NCBI RefSeq assembly: GCF_001429505.1
Contig: NZ_LMJW01000018.1
Span: forward strand, 165,558-229,557
Direction of reading: 5' to 3'
Origin: Allobosea sp. Root483D1
GTDB taxonomy: Bacteria > Pseudomonadota > Alphaproteobacteria > Rhizobiales > Beijerinckiaceae
Length of the DNA stretch: 64,000 nucleotides
Shown here: positions 52,443 to 62,094 of the stretch, one piece after another
How positions within the stretch are numbered: position 1 is the first letter of the stretch
How the letters are laid out: every line of letters starts with the position of its first letter
The notes under the pieces: generated by a model
The model's database searches: none
Told to the model about the DNA's origin: nothing
The model's input: only the letters and a program-made list of their open reading frames with translations
Program-made: the position numbers and the translations under genes

Positions 52443-53057
52443 CTAATCCGTCGCCTTCTCGCCCAGGCGCTTCACGGCGCCGTGGCCGCGTGCCTCCATG
52501 AAGAGATGGACCTTGTTCTGGAAGCCGGCATCGTCATGGGCGGCGAGGAGGGCGGCATTGTCGGCGCAGGCGGTACAGAGGTCCTCGACCCAGGGCTCCT
52601 CGGGCTTGCCGAAATCGTTGAGCACATAGGCGTGGACCAGCGCCTTGTCGCCGGGATGGCCGATGCCCATCCGCACCCGGCGATAATCGTTGCCGATCGC
52701 GGCGGTGGTCGAGCGCAGGCCGTTATGGCCGGCATTGCCGCCGCCGAGCTTCATCCGCAGCTTGGCTGGGGGCAGGTCGAGCTCGTCATGGAAGACCACG
52801 ACGTCGGCCGGGGCGACCTTGAAGAAGCGCGCGGCTTCGCCGATGGCGCGGCCGGACTCGTTCATATAGGTCTGCGGCATCAGCAGCAGCACCTTCTCGC
52901 CGCCGATCGTCGCCTCGCAGGCATAGCCCTGGAAACGGCTGCGCCAGGGCGCGGCGCGACAGGCGCGGGCGATCGCCGCGACCGCCATGAAGCCGATATT
53001 GTGGCGGTTGCGGGCGTAGCGTTGGCCGGGATTGCCGAGGCCTGCGAAGATCAGCAT
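52443..53057 (-). CDS. pth: Peptidyl-tRNA hydrolase
   Basis: A 204-residue Pth that recycles peptidyl-tRNAs released from stalled ribosomes. [20 protein letters not shown] contains the catalytic His in [22 protein letters not shown] with the catalytic Asp, [14 protein letters not shown] and [10 protein letters not shown] complete the active site. The ATG at 53057 is preferred over an in-frame GTG 15 nt upstream since family members begin at this residue. It follows rplY, from which it is separated by an intrinsic terminator-like palindrome. Confidence 0.94.
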   Translation of the reverse strand: MLIFAGLGNPGQRYARNRHNIGFMAVAAIARACRAAPWRSRFQGYACEATIGGEKVLLLMPQTYMNESGRAIGEAARFFKVAPADVVVFHDELDLPPAKLRMKLGGGNAGHNGLRSTTAAIGNDYRRVRMGIGHPGDKALVHAYVLNDFGKPEEPWVEDLCTACADNAALLAAHDDAGFQNKVHLFMEARGHGAVKRLGEKATD

Positions 53058-53085
53058 CGTTCGGTTCCGCACCCGTTGTCATAGC

Positions 53086-53110
53086 AAAACGGCCGGGCAT
53101 GCCCGGCCGT
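53086..53110 (-). terminator. Palindromic terminator between rplY and pth
   Basis: ACGGCCGGGC-AT-GCCCGGCCGT, a perfect palindrome, followed on the minus strand by TTTTG. The stem is very GC-rich and the U-run short, so it may terminate partially and lower pth relative to rplY. Confidence 0.65.
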
Positions 53111-53141
53111 CCGCAAGCATAGTCCCGGAGGAGCGCCAGGC

Positions 53142-53756
53142 TCAGGCCTTGGGCGCTTCGCCTTCGGCCTCTGCGGCCGGGGCGTCCGCCTCGACGGTCG
53201 GCGGAATGATCGTGACCAGGGTCCGATCCTTCGTCGAGGTCAGGGTGACGCCGGCCGGCAGCTTGAGCGCATCGCTGTGCAGCGTGTCACCGACTTCGAG
53301 ACCGGCGACCGAAACCTCGATGAACTCGGGGATGTTCTCGGGAGCGACTTCGATCTCGAGCGAGTGCTCGACGATCTGCAGGGCGCCGCCGCTCTTCAGG
53401 CCGGGCGACTGCTCCTGGCCGACGACGTGCACGGGAACCTCGACCTTGATGGTCTGGCCGGCAGCGACGCGCAGGAAGTCGACGTGGATCGGGAAATCCT
53501 TGACCGGGTCGAGCTGGTAGTCGCGCGGGATGACGCGCGTCTTCTTGCCGTCGACGTCGATCTCGAACAGCGTGGTCAGGAAGTGACCAGCATAGATCAT
53601 CTGGCGGGTCTTGTTGGCATCGAGCGCGATGGCCACAGGCGTTTCGCCCGCGCCATAGATCACGGCGGGAGTGAGGCCCTGGCGACGAACTTCCCGGGCG
53701 GCCCCCTTGCCGACCTGGGCGCGCGCCGAAGCCTGAATCTGCTTCACGGCGGTCAT
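53142..53756 (-). CDS. rplY: 50S ribosomal protein L25/general stress protein Ctc
   Basis: A 204-residue long-form L25 (Ctc/TL5 type): the N-terminal 5S rRNA-binding domain (ASARAQVGKGAAREVRRQGL, VIYGAGETPVAI) plus the C-terminal beta domain (VPVHVVGQEQSPGLKSGGAL, IPEFIEVSVAGLEVGDTLH) and an acidic Ala/Glu-rich tail ending EAEGEAPKA. AAGGA precedes the ATG at 53756; a start 30 nt further upstream was rejected. A hairpin with a U-run lies in the leader. Confidence 0.93.
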   Translation of the reverse strand: MTAVKQIQASARAQVGKGAAREVRRQGLTPAVIYGAGETPVAIALDANKTRQMIYAGHFLTTLFEIDVDGKKTRVIPRDYQLDPVKDFPIHVDFLRVAAGQTIKVEVPVHVVGQEQSPGLKSGGALQIVEHSLEIEVAPENIPEFIEVSVAGLEVGDTLHSDALKLPAGVTLTSTKDRTLVTIIPPTVEADAPAAEAEGEAPKA

Positions 53757-53778
53757 GTGTTTGATCCTTAGTTCTTTA

Positions 53779-53807
53779 AAAGACATGGCCGCCAGCGGGC
53801 GGCCATT
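53779..53807 (-). terminator. Hairpin with U-run in the rplY leader
   Basis: In the rplY direction: ATGGCCGCC-CGCT-GGCGGCCAT, then GTCTTTTA, ending about 22 nt before the rplY start and about 92 nt after the upstream gene's stop. It is either the terminator of the GGDEF/EAL gene or an attenuator controlling rplY. Confidence 0.55.
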
Positions 53808-53898
53808 GCGGTTCGCGCCCCTGCCTCCAAGGGTGTCAGTGGGACGCAGGCAGGCTCATAGGCGAAACCGGGGATAATCTCAAGTCCAGAGCCGGATT

Positions 53899-55755
53899 TC
53901 AGGCGGCGGTGGCGGCCGGACGCGACAGGGACCCCGAGGGCGCCCGGCTGAAACTGCCGACGAAGGCGGGGACCGCCTCTGCCGGCATCGGCCGCGAATA
54001 GTGATAGCCTTGGCCGAGGCGGCAGCCCATCCCGGCCAGGCGCCGGGCCTGGCCCTCGTTCTCGATGCCCTCGGCCACGATCCGGATGCCGAGCCGGCTG
54101 GCGATGCCGATCAGCGCCTCGACGATCGCACCGTTCCTGGTTCCGCCCTCGATGCCGGCGACGAAGGACCTGTCGATCTTGATCGTGTCGACCGGGAAAT
54201 CGAGCAGATGGGTGAGCGAGGCGAAGCCGGTGCCGAAATCGTCGAGCGCGACCAGGATGCCGCGCTCGCGCAACCCCTGCATGGTGCGGGCGACGCCGTC
54301 GCGACGCCCGCCCATGATCACCTGCTCGGTGATCTCGACGACGAGACGGTCGAGCGGCACCTGCACCCGCTCGAACGCCCTGACGATGCGCTGGACGAGG
54401 TCGCCCTTCTGGAAGTCGGCCGAGGTGACGTTGAGGCCGACAAAGGGGATCGGCAGGCCATCCCGCCGCCATTGCGCCATGTCGGCCGCGATCGCTGGCA
54501 GCATCAGGTTCGAGATGCGGTAGGCCAGCTTGGGGTCGAGCAAGGCATCCTGGAACTCACCGGCGGCGACGACGCGTCCGTCGTCGAGGCGCAAGCGCGC
54601 CAGCGCCTCCATGCCCCTGATCTCGCCGCTGTCGAGCCGGACGATCGGCTGGTAATAGGGAATGAGGCGCCCGGCGCCGAGGGCGTCGCCGACGCTGCGG
54701 ATCGTCTGGATGCGGCGGATCATCGAGGTCCGCAGGCCGCCCTTGAAGCGGACATAGCCGCCGCGCCGCGTCTCCTTGGCATGGTAGAGCGCGAAATCGG
54801 CGTTCTGGCGCAGAGTGACGCTGTCGGCGCCGTCCTCTCCGGCGATGGCCCCGCCGATGGTGACGCTGGGGACGATGGTCGTGCCCTCGCAGTCGATCGG
54901 CGTCTGCATTGCGGCAAGGATGGCGCTGGCGACGCCACGCAACTCTCCGGCCTTGTCGTAGCCGGGCAAAAGGACAGCGAATTCGTCGCCGCCGATCCTG
55001 TACGCCGTTCCGTTCGGCGCGACCGCCGCGAGCCGCGAGCCGACGGCTTCGATCAACCGGTCGCCGACCGGGTGGCCCATGGTGTCGTTGACCGCCTTGA
55101 GGTGATCGATGTCGATCAGCAGCAGCCCGAAGCCGATCCTGGTCCGGCTCGTCGCTTGGCCGATCGCCTCGTTGAAGCGGGCCCGGTTCGGCAGGCCGGT
55201 CAGCGTGTCGAAATAGGCGAGGCGGTGATTGCGGGCATTGACCTCGTCATGCTCGATCGCGATGGCGCACAGATGCACGCAGGTCTCGACGATCCGGCGC
55301 TCGAAGGGCGTCGCGCCGCGCGGTTCGGGATAATAGAAGGCGAAGCTGCCGACGATGCGGCCGTCGCGTGCCGCGATCGGGCTCGACCAGCAGGCGCGCA
55401 GGCCCAGCGGCAGCACGAGTTCGCGATAGCCCTCCCAGAGCGGGTCGCTGGCGATGTCGGTCACCTCGACCGGGCCCTTGCGATAGATTGCCGTGCCGCA
55501 GGAGCCGACGCGCGGCCCGATCGGCGTGCCGTCGACCGCCTCGCCATAGGCGCGCGGCAAGCTCGGCGCCGCGAGCGGCCGCAGCCTGAACTCGCCGTCG
55601 ACCGTGACGACCGAGCAGACCACTTCTGGCGCCAGCGCCTCGACCCGCTCGCAGAGCGCCGTCATGATCGCCGCCAGTTCCTCGCCGCGCGCGATCGATT
55701 CCAGGGTGGCGTTTTGCAGGGATTGCAGACGCTCGGCGGAATCGTGACGGCGCAT
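53899..55755 (-). CDS. GAF-GGDEF-EAL cyclic-di-GMP protein
   Basis: A 618-residue soluble protein: a GAF domain (about 10-165, with VGSCGTAIYRKGPVEVTDIA), a GGDEF domain beginning LAYFDTLTGLPNRARFNEAI with an intact RIGGDEF active loop, and an EAL domain with GMEALARL, the VEITEQVI Glu, DDFGTGFASL and TIKIDRSFVAGI. All catalytic signatures for both synthesis and hydrolysis are present, so the net activity depends on regulation, perhaps through the GAF ligand. The ATG at 55755 is preferred over an upstream GTG pair. Confidence 0.88.
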   Translation of the reverse strand: MRRHDSAERLQSLQNATLESIARGEELAAIMTALCERVEALAPEVVCSVVTVDGEFRLRPLAAPSLPRAYGEAVDGTPIGPRVGSCGTAIYRKGPVEVTDIASDPLWEGYRELVLPLGLRACWSSPIAARDGRIVGSFAFYYPEPRGATPFERRIVETCVHLCAIAIEHDEVNARNHRLAYFDTLTGLPNRARFNEAIGQATSRTRIGFGLLLIDIDHLKAVNDTMGHPVGDRLIEAVGSRLAAVAPNGTAYRIGGDEFAVLLPGYDKAGELRGVASAILAAMQTPIDCEGTTIVPSVTIGGAIAGEDGADSVTLRQNADFALYHAKETRRGGYVRFKGGLRTSMIRRIQTIRSVGDALGAGRLIPYYQPIVRLDSGEIRGMEALARLRLDDGRVVAAGEFQDALLDPKLAYRISNLMLPAIAADMAQWRRDGLPIPFVGLNVTSADFQKGDLVQRIVRAFERVQVPLDRLVVEITEQVIMGGRRDGVARTMQGLRERGILVALDDFGTGFASLTHLLDFPVDTIKIDRSFVAGIEGGTRNGAIVEALIGIASRLGIRIVAEGIENEGQARRLAGMGCRLGQGYHYSRPMPAEAVPAFVGSFSRAPSGSLSRPAATAA

Positions 55756-55848
55756 CGGGGCTCTCGACGAGGCGGGAGGCACCACTATGCCGCAGCGGCA
55801 TGAAACCGCGGTTTCCCGCTTAAGTCGAATTGTTGCTTTTTGCGCCCC

Positions 55849-56412
55849 TCAGGCGGGAGAGAGCCCGATCCGCTCGTCGCGCCGGCGCAGAAGATGCATC
55901 AGCGGCAACGCCAGCAGCACCATCCAGGCCTTGCCGATGATCTGCCCGGTGAGGAAGTCCAAGCTGCCGAAGGCGAGCCAGAGGAAGACGAGGCTGTCGA
56001 CGACGAGGCCGAAGACGCTCGAGGCGGCGACGGCGGCGACGAAGTTGCGGCGCTGCAGCGGGGTGTAGACCGCGAAATCGGCGAGTTCGGAGAGCAGGAA
56101 GGCCGTGGTCGAGGCCAGGACGATGGCCGGTGGTGCGAGCGTGCCGGAAATCAGTGTACCGATCGCGATCGCGCCGAGGCCCGCGAGCGGACCCAGGCGC
56201 CGCTGGACGATGTCGCGCAGGACGAGCGCGAGCCCGACCATCAGCACGCCGCTCGGCGCCTTGATGCCGGGCGCGACGGGCACCAGGCAGGGGCCATCGG
56301 GCACGCAGACGGTGCCGGCATTCCCGATCAGCCAGTTGGCGAGCGGGATGGTCAGGGTGAAGAGGGCGAGGGCGATATAGCCCTCGATCTGGCGCTGCCG
56401 ATCAATCGTCAT
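55849..56412 (-). CDS. VUT/YhhQ family queuosine-precursor transporter
   Basis: A 187-residue membrane protein with about five or six hydrophobic segments. The family blocks are [11 protein letters not shown] near the N-terminus, [13 protein letters not shown] with conserved Asp-Arg, [18 protein letters not shown] and [18 protein letters not shown]. YhhQ homologues import queuosine precursors such as preQ0/preQ1. It overlaps the queC stop by 11 nt, which links it to the same 7-deazaguanine pathway. Confidence 0.85.
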   Translation of the reverse strand: MTIDRQRQIEGYIALALFTLTIPLANWLIGNAGTVCVPDGPCLVPVAPGIKAPSGVLMVGLALVLRDIVQRRLGPLAGLGAIAIGTLISGTLAPPAIVLASTTAFLLSELADFAVYTPLQRRNFVAAVAASSVFGLVVDSLVFLWLAFGSLDFLTGQIIGKAWMVLLALPLMHLLRRRDERIGLSPA

Positions 56413-57145
56413 GCTTTGGTCCGCTGTCGTCCGGCGCGGCCTCATAGGCCGCAAAGCCCCTGGCCCGCAAGTCACAGGCCGGGCAATGGCCGCAGCCATA
56501 GCCCCAAGGATGCCGCTTGGTTCGGTCGCCGAGATAGCAGCTATGGCTCTCCTCGACCACCAGATCGAGCAGGGCTTCGCCGCCCAATTCCTTTGCCAGG
56601 GCGAAGGTCTGCGCCTTGTCGCGCCACATCAGCGGCGTGTGCAGCACGAGCCGACGATCGAGGCCGAGGCCGAGCGCGACCTGCATCGCCTTGATCGTGT
56701 CGTCGCGGCAGTCGGGATAGCCGGAATAATCGGTCTCGCAGACCCCGAGCACGATGTGCTTGCAATCGCGGCGATAGGCCAGAGCCGCGGCGAAGGTCAG
56801 GAAGATCAGGTTGCGGCCGGGAACGAAGGTGGTCGGCAGGCCCGCATCAGTGAAGGCGATCTCGCTCTCGCTGGTCAGCGCCGTGTCCGAGATCGCTCCC
56901 AGCGTCTTCAGGTCGAGCAGGTGGTCAGGCCCGAGCCGGTCGGCGTAGATGGGTGACAGGCCCGGCAACTCGGCCCGAATCGTCTCGCGGCAGGCGAGCT
57001 CGACGCGGTGACGCTGGCCGTAATCGAAGCCGACGGTCTCGACCGTGGCGAAGCGCTCCAGCGCCCAGGCCAGGGCGACGGTGGAATCCTGGCCGCCGGA
57101 GAAGAGGACGAGCGCCCGGTCCGCGCCGGCCGTTGTGGCCGCCAT
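56402..57145 (-). CDS. queC: 7-cyano-7-deazaguanine synthase
   Basis: A 247-residue ATP-dependent enzyme converting CDG to preQ0 in queuosine synthesis. The PP-loop is FSGGQDST at residues 15-22; [20 protein letters not shown] and [20 protein letters not shown] are family blocks; the zinc-binding C-terminus has [20 protein letters not shown] then ACDLRARGF, with four Cys. It overlaps the VUT transporter gene and lies 13 nt after prs. Confidence 0.93.
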   Translation of the reverse strand: MAATTAGADRALVLFSGGQDSTVALAWALERFATVETVGFDYGQRHRVELACRETIRAELPGLSPIYADRLGPDHLLDLKTLGAISDTALTSESEIAFTDAGLPTTFVPGRNLIFLTFAAALAYRRDCKHIVLGVCETDYSGYPDCRDDTIKAMQVALGLGLDRRLVLHTPLMWRDKAQTFALAKELGGEALLDLVVEESHSCYLGDRTKRHPWGYGCGHCPACDLRARGFAAYEAAPDDSGPKHDD

Positions 57146-57158
57146 CGCGCTGCTCCCG

Positions 57159-58103
<945 letters not shown>

Positions 58104-58313
58104 GCCGGGTGCACCCGAAACGCAGATAAAGGCGAGCCGCGAGCGGGGGCAGCTCAGTTTCGAAGGGCTCATAACAGCGTGATGACGCCGAGTCGACCAA
58201 GGAGGCGCGGCATCCCCATGCAAATGCTGCACTGCACCGAGCGGTGGTGCACGTTTCGCGGGATATCGTGAATCGACTCGACCCGAAGGCGCTCCGGGCC
58301 GAGTGCGCGTCCC

Positions 58314-58856
58314 TTAGCGCTTCTTCTCGGTGTCCGCCTGCGCGGTGCGGGTCTTGCCCTTGGCGTCGGGCTTCGGCTCGGGCACGGGCGCGGTCGTCAG
58401 GAAGCTCGCGATCGCATCGGCCGATTCGGACGCGGCCTTGGCGACGATGGTCTGGTCGATGCCGGCCCATGGGTCTGAGCTGCCACCGCGCCGGCCGAGG
58501 CTCTCGCCCTGGACGCGCTGCGCCCGCTTCTTGCTCTCGTCATAGACGTCCCAGACGAAGGCGAGGGCGGTCTGGCCATCCTCGGTCGGCTGCGCGGTGA
58601 GATAGCCGCGGACCCGGAAACGGGCCGGCTTGTCACCGGGGACAATCTCCATCTTGCGCTCGGCTGCGGCTTCGCCGAGCAGGCCGGCGAAGTGCGCCGT
58701 CACCTGGTCGGGAGCGCCGGAGATGCTCTGGACCGAGACCGGAACGCCCGGCGCGTCGACGCGCGGGCGCGCCGCGGTCGTGGTGGTTTCCTGGCAGCCT
58801 GCGAGTGCAAGCGCGGCGAGCGGCCCCAGAACGAAGCCGTAAAAACGAACCGACAT
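58314..58856 (-). CDS. Predicted lipoprotein
   Basis: A 180-residue protein with a lipoprotein signal peptide: the lipobox LAGC sits at the end of the hydrophobic segment PLAALALAGC, so Cys21 should be lipidated. The mature part has a beta-rich core (RFRVRGYLTAQPTEDGQTAL, FVWDVYDESKKRAQRVQGES) and a charged Pro/Lys-rich C-terminal tail. I do not recognise the family. It stands alone upstream of prs with a 210-nt gap. Confidence 0.75.
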   Translation of the reverse strand: MSVRFYGFVLGPLAALALAGCQETTTTAARPRVDAPGVPVSVQSISGAPDQVTAHFAGLLGEAAAERKMEIVPGDKPARFRVRGYLTAQPTEDGQTALAFVWDVYDESKKRAQRVQGESLGRRGGSSDPWAGIDQTIVAKAASESADAIASFLTTAPVPEPKPDAKGKTRTAQADTEKKR

Positions 58857-59052
58857 GACGCCTCCCGCCCATTGTTTGGGCTCGGATTGCTGGTCTTCCC
58901 TGCGGCGACCGTTTTAGGCGCAACGATCCCCAAGGTCCAGATGGGTCAGGTAAGGGGGCAGGTGAGGCGGTTGCACTGCAGTGATTGCGCTGTGGACGCT
59001 CCTTCGCCATATCTCCCGCCAAGGCGCATGGGGCGCCCGCCGGAGAGCTTCG

Positions 59053-59307
59053 ATGGTCAGCACGTCCAACCGTATCCTCGACGACATCGCCCGGCTGGCG
59101 ACCGACGCCGCCGGTGCAGCGCAGGGCGTGCGCCGTGAGGTCGAGACCGTGGTCAAGACGCAGATCGAGCGGCTGCTGCGCGATCTCGACGTGGTGACGC
59201 GCGAGGAGTTCGAGGCGGTGCGCGAGATGGCGCTGCTGGCGCGCGAGGAGAACGACAAGCTCGCGGCCCGGCTGGCGGCGCTCGAGGCCAAGTCCGAGTC
59301 AAAGTAA
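59053..59307 (+). CDS. ubiK: Ubiquinone biosynthesis accessory factor UbiK family (BMFP)
   Basis: An 84-residue helical protein. STSNRILDDIARLATDAAGA is followed by the typical RREVETVVKTQIERLLRDLD and a coiled-coil C-terminus VTREEFEAVREMALLAREEN, as in UbiK/YqiC. UbiK assists the Ubi enzymes in aerobic ubiquinone synthesis and can bind membranes. GGAGAG at 59042-59047 decides the start over a longer frame. It is separate from the TetR/COQ9-like gene by proC and a YbjN gene. Confidence 0.85.
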   Translation: MVSTSNRILDDIARLATDAAGAAQGVRREVETVVKTQIERLLRDLDVVTREEFEAVREMALLAREENDKLAARLAALEAKSESK

Positions 59308-59660
59308 GTCCGAGAGCGATTAGGCCGCCCGGTGAGCCGGCATCTTCCCGCTGTGGACAGTCCCGCAGAGGGATTGAGGCGAACGTCGAATCCGCAGAGC
59401 TTGCATCACGTACCGGGTGCCGAAGGGCTCGATCAGAACCGTGCAGGTTCCGTTAGGGCCCCAGACTCGCCTGAGCTATCGTCGATGAAGAGAGGTGATT
59501 CGTCGGTGGGCTCCACTTGAGAGCCGGCCGATGAAGCGAAGATCGCGCCAGTGATCTTCTGGTCGGGTTGTGTGCCTTACGCTTTTCCAGTCGCCGTGTT
59601 CCCGTTCTCGAACAGGCCGCGCCTGCCATCAGGGCCTGCGTCGGCTGTTGGACCTTGGGC
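59308..59660. other. 353-nt spacer before the YbjN gene, no gene supported
   Basis: I see no open frame with good coding character, no tRNA, and no recognised small-RNA consensus. One inverted repeat, GAAGATC-N8-GATCTTC at 59538-59559, is present and could be a regulator site or the top of an RNA stem. Base composition is a little less GC-rich than the flanking genes. Confidence 0.5.
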
Positions 59661-60167
59661 ATGATGGATCTTGATCTGGACACTGAAACCGAACGCCCCT
59701 CGAACCCCCTCGATCTTGTCGAACGCCTCGCCTCGCTGAACGATTGGAGCTTCGATCGCGACAGCGACGACGAGCTCTCGGTCTCGGTCACCGGCGGCTG
59801 GGCCGATTACCATGTCGCGATCACCTGGCTTGCCGAGGTGGAGTCGGTGCACATCGCCTGCGCCTTCGATCTCAAGGTGCCGGACCGACGGCGCAACGAG
59901 GTGATGAACCTCGTCAGCCTGGTCAACGAGCAGCTCTGGCTCGGGCATTTCGACCTGTGGAGCCGCGAGAACGTGGTGATGTACCGCCACGCGCTGCTGC
60001 TCTCGGGCGGCGCCGAGCCGACCGAGGAGCAGGCCGCCGGGCTGATCAAGGCGGCGATCGACGCCTGCGAGCGCTACTACCAGGCCTTCCAATTCGTGGT
60101 CTGGGCCGGAAAGAACGCCCGCGAGGCGCTCGAAGGCGCGCTGCTGGAGACGGTCGGCGAAGCGTGA
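59661..60167 (+). CDS. YbjN domain protein
   Basis: A 168-residue soluble protein of the YbjN family (type III chaperone-like fold). The blocks VERLASLNDWSFDRDSDDEL, WADYHVAITWLAEVESVHIA and NEVMNLVSLVNEQLWLGHFD are family features. YbjN proteins suppress temperature-sensitive mutations and act as sensory adaptors, with the molecular role unclear. Two tandem ATGs (59661, 59664) are possible starts; a longer frame upstream was rejected. It is followed by proC, 83 nt later. Confidence 0.85.
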   Translation: MMDLDLDTETERPSNPLDLVERLASLNDWSFDRDSDDELSVSVTGGWADYHVAITWLAEVESVHIACAFDLKVPDRRRNEVMNLVSLVNEQLWLGHFDLWSRENVVMYRHALLLSGGAEPTEEQAAGLIKAAIDACERYYQAFQFVVWAGKNAREALEGALLETVGEA

Positions 60168-60250
60168 AGGCTGGTCCGGCCGGGGCTTGACCCGGGCCGC
60201 GCTTGGCGGTTCAGGTCCGTGCGCAACCGTGCATCGACCGGAGAGACGCC

Positions 60251-61066
60251 ATGGCCAGCCCGCTTCCGCAGACCCTCACCCTCGTCGGTGCCGGCAAAAT
60301 GGGCGGCGCCATGCTCGAGGGCTGGCTCAGCATCGGCGTGAAGGGCGCGGGGATCACCCTGCTCGACCCGCATATCTCCAGCGAGATGCAGGGCCTCGCG
60401 GTTGCCGAGGGCATGAGCGTCAACCCGGCTGCTCCGAAGCCCGCCGAGGTGGTCGTGCTGGCGACCAAGCCGCAGATGCTCGACACGGCCGCTCCGTCGG
60501 TGCAGGCGCTGATCGGGCCGACGACGCTGCTGATCTCGATCCTCGCCGGCAAGACGCTCGGCGATCTCTCGGCCCGCCTGCCCAATGCCGGTGCGATCAT
60601 CCGCGCCATGCCCAACCTGCCGGCCTCGGTCCGGCGCGGCGTCACCGCCGCTGCTGCGGGCAAGGGCGTCAGCGAGGCGCAGCGGCAATTGGCGGATGCG
60701 CTGCTCGCCGGCGTCGGCAAGGTCGAATGGTTGTCCGACGAGGGGCTGATCGACGCCGTCACCGCCGTCTCGGGCTCTGGGCCAGCCTATGTCTTCAATA
60801 TGGTCGAGTGCCTCGCCGCGGCGGGAATTGCGGCGGGCTTGCCCGCCGACATCGCCGAGCGATTGGCGCGGGCGACCGTCGAAGGCGCAGGCGAGATGCT
60901 GTTCCAGTCGCCGCTGCCGCCGGCGACGCTGCGCCAGAACGTGACCTCGCCGGGCGGCACGACCGCCGCCGCGCTCGAAGTGCTGATGGCGGATAACGGC
61001 CTTGCGCCGCTGATGCGACGCGCGGTCGCTGCCGCCAAACGCCGCGCCGAGGAACTTTCGGGCTGA
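60251..61066 (+). CDS. proC: Pyrroline-5-carboxylate reductase
   Basis: A 271-residue NAD(P)H-dependent enzyme for the last step of proline synthesis. LVGAGKMGGAMLEGW is the dinucleotide site, VVLATKPQML and IIRAMPNLPASVRRGVTA the middle blocks, and the C-terminal AVSGSGPAYVFNMVE and QNVTSPGGTTAAALEVL are the signature of the family. It starts at the ATG 60251 right after GAGAGACGCC. It lies 83 nt after YbjN. Confidence 0.94.
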   Translation: MASPLPQTLTLVGAGKMGGAMLEGWLSIGVKGAGITLLDPHISSEMQGLAVAEGMSVNPAAPKPAEVVVLATKPQMLDTAAPSVQALIGPTTLLISILAGKTLGDLSARLPNAGAIIRAMPNLPASVRRGVTAAAAGKGVSEAQRQLADALLAGVGKVEWLSDEGLIDAVTAVSGSGPAYVFNMVECLAAAGIAAGLPADIAERLARATVEGAGEMLFQSPLPPATLRQNVTSPGGTTAAALEVLMADNGLAPLMRRAVAAAKRRAEELSG

Positions 61067-61110
61067 GGCGGCCTTTCAAGCGCCCCGGTTGCGCCCTAGC
61101 TTCTCTCATA

Positions 61111-61224
61111 GATCACGATGATTTTGGATCGAACCGATCCAAAATCATAAAACGTGATCGATTTTGGGAGTTTAGAGCAGGATCTCTGCGAAAAACCGGT
61201 TCCCACTTTTTCGCATCCTGCTCT
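61111..61224. repeat. Tandem palindromes upstream of the TetR/COQ9-like gene
   Basis: First stem: GATCACG and CGTGATC flanking ATGATTTTGGATCG-AAC-CGATCCAAAATCAT (61111-61159). Second: AGAGCAGGAT...GCGAAAAA, CCGGTTCCCAC, TTTTTCGC-ATCCTGCTCT (61174-61224). Elements of this second type are widespread between Rhizobiales genes, by recall. They end 26 nt before the gene at 61251. Confidence 0.78.
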
Positions 61225-61250
61225 ATCCGCTCGCGACAGGAGAGAAGCTG

Positions 61251-61979
61251 ATGGCGCGCAAACCCGTTTCCCCAGAAGCTGAGAAGCCGGCGGGCAAGCC
61301 CGATCCGCGGCGCGCCGTGGTCGATGCCCTGTTCCGGCTGGCGGCGACGCAAGGCTGGGACGAGATCGAACTGCCGGCGATCGCTCGCGAAGCCGGGATC
61401 AGCCTCGCCGAGTTGCGCGGGCTCTTTCCCTCCAAGCTTGCGATCCTCGGCGGCCTCGGCCGCATCCTCGACGACGCCGTGCTCGCCGGCAATTCCGACG
61501 ATCTGGCGGAGGAATCCTACAAGGAGCGCGTCTTCGATCTGGTGATGCGCCGGCTCGATGCGCTGGCGCCCTACAAGGCCGGCCTGAAGGCGCTGATGCG
61601 GCATCTGCGCCGGCAGCCGCTGGCGCTCGCCGCGCTCGGGCGCAATTCCGTGAACTCCTGGCGCTATCTGCTCGCCTCGGCCGGCATCCCGACCGAGGAC
61701 GATCTCGGCTCCGTCCGGGTCCGCGGCGCGACGCTGCTGATGGCGCGTGTGCTCGACACCTGGCTGGAGGATGACGAGCCGGAGCTGTCGCGTACCATGG
61801 CCAAGCTCGACCGTGAGCTGAAGACGGCCGGCCAGATCATGGCCCGCGTCGAGGATGTGCATCGGCTGACGGCGCCGCTGCGCGGCCTTGCCCGCTCGCT
61901 GTGCTCGGGTGTTCGGCGCACGCCGCGGCGCGAACGCATGCGCGGCGAGGACAGCGACGATTACGCGCCGGCTATCTGA
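61251..61979 (+). CDS. TetR family regulator with COQ9-like C-terminal domain
   Basis: A 242-residue protein. The N-terminal helix-turn-helix (about 20-65) reads RRAVVDALFRLAATQGWDEI then IAREAGISLAELRGLFPSK, where the recognition helix is well formed. The C-terminal part (ERVFDLVMRRLDALAPYKAG, LLMARVLDTWLEDDEPELSR) resembles the COQ9 ubiquinone-binding fold, which is itself TetR-derived. It could be a regulator or, since TetR-like folds also occur in COQ9, a lipid/quinone-binding protein. Palindromes lie directly upstream and no divergent target gene is present. Confidence 0.76.
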   Translation: MARKPVSPEAEKPAGKPDPRRAVVDALFRLAATQGWDEIELPAIAREAGISLAELRGLFPSKLAILGGLGRILDDAVLAGNSDDLAEESYKERVFDLVMRRLDALAPYKAGLKALMRHLRRQPLALAALGRNSVNSWRYLLASAGIPTEDDLGSVRVRGATLLMARVLDTWLEDDEPELSRTMAKLDRELKTAGQIMARVEDVHRLTAPLRGLARSLCSGVRRTPRRERMRGEDSDDYAPAI

Positions 61980-62056
61980 AAGCAATCATAGGTTGCGTCG
62001 AGCAACTGGAGATTGTGGCGAAACCGTGGCATCGTTAAGCAGGCATTAGCGGCTTC

Positions 62057-62084
62057 TTGCGAATGTGAAGAATCACATTCGCAA
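62057..62084. promoter_or_regulatory. Perfect 12-bp inverted repeat upstream of the chemotaxis receptor gene
   Basis: TTGCGAATGTGA-AGAA-TCACATTCGCAA ends 10 nt before the ATG at 62095, on top of or next to the ribosome-binding site GGGGCGG. As DNA it is an operator candidate; as RNA it would be a stem-loop that could hinder translation. Confidence 0.5.
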
Positions 62085-62094
62085 TGGGGCGGCT

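Noticed and set aside
59308..59660. Small RNA gene (6S, SRP RNA or tRNA)
   Set aside because: No tRNA arms, SRP tetraloop motif or 6S-like bubble could be traced; only one 7-bp inverted repeat was found.
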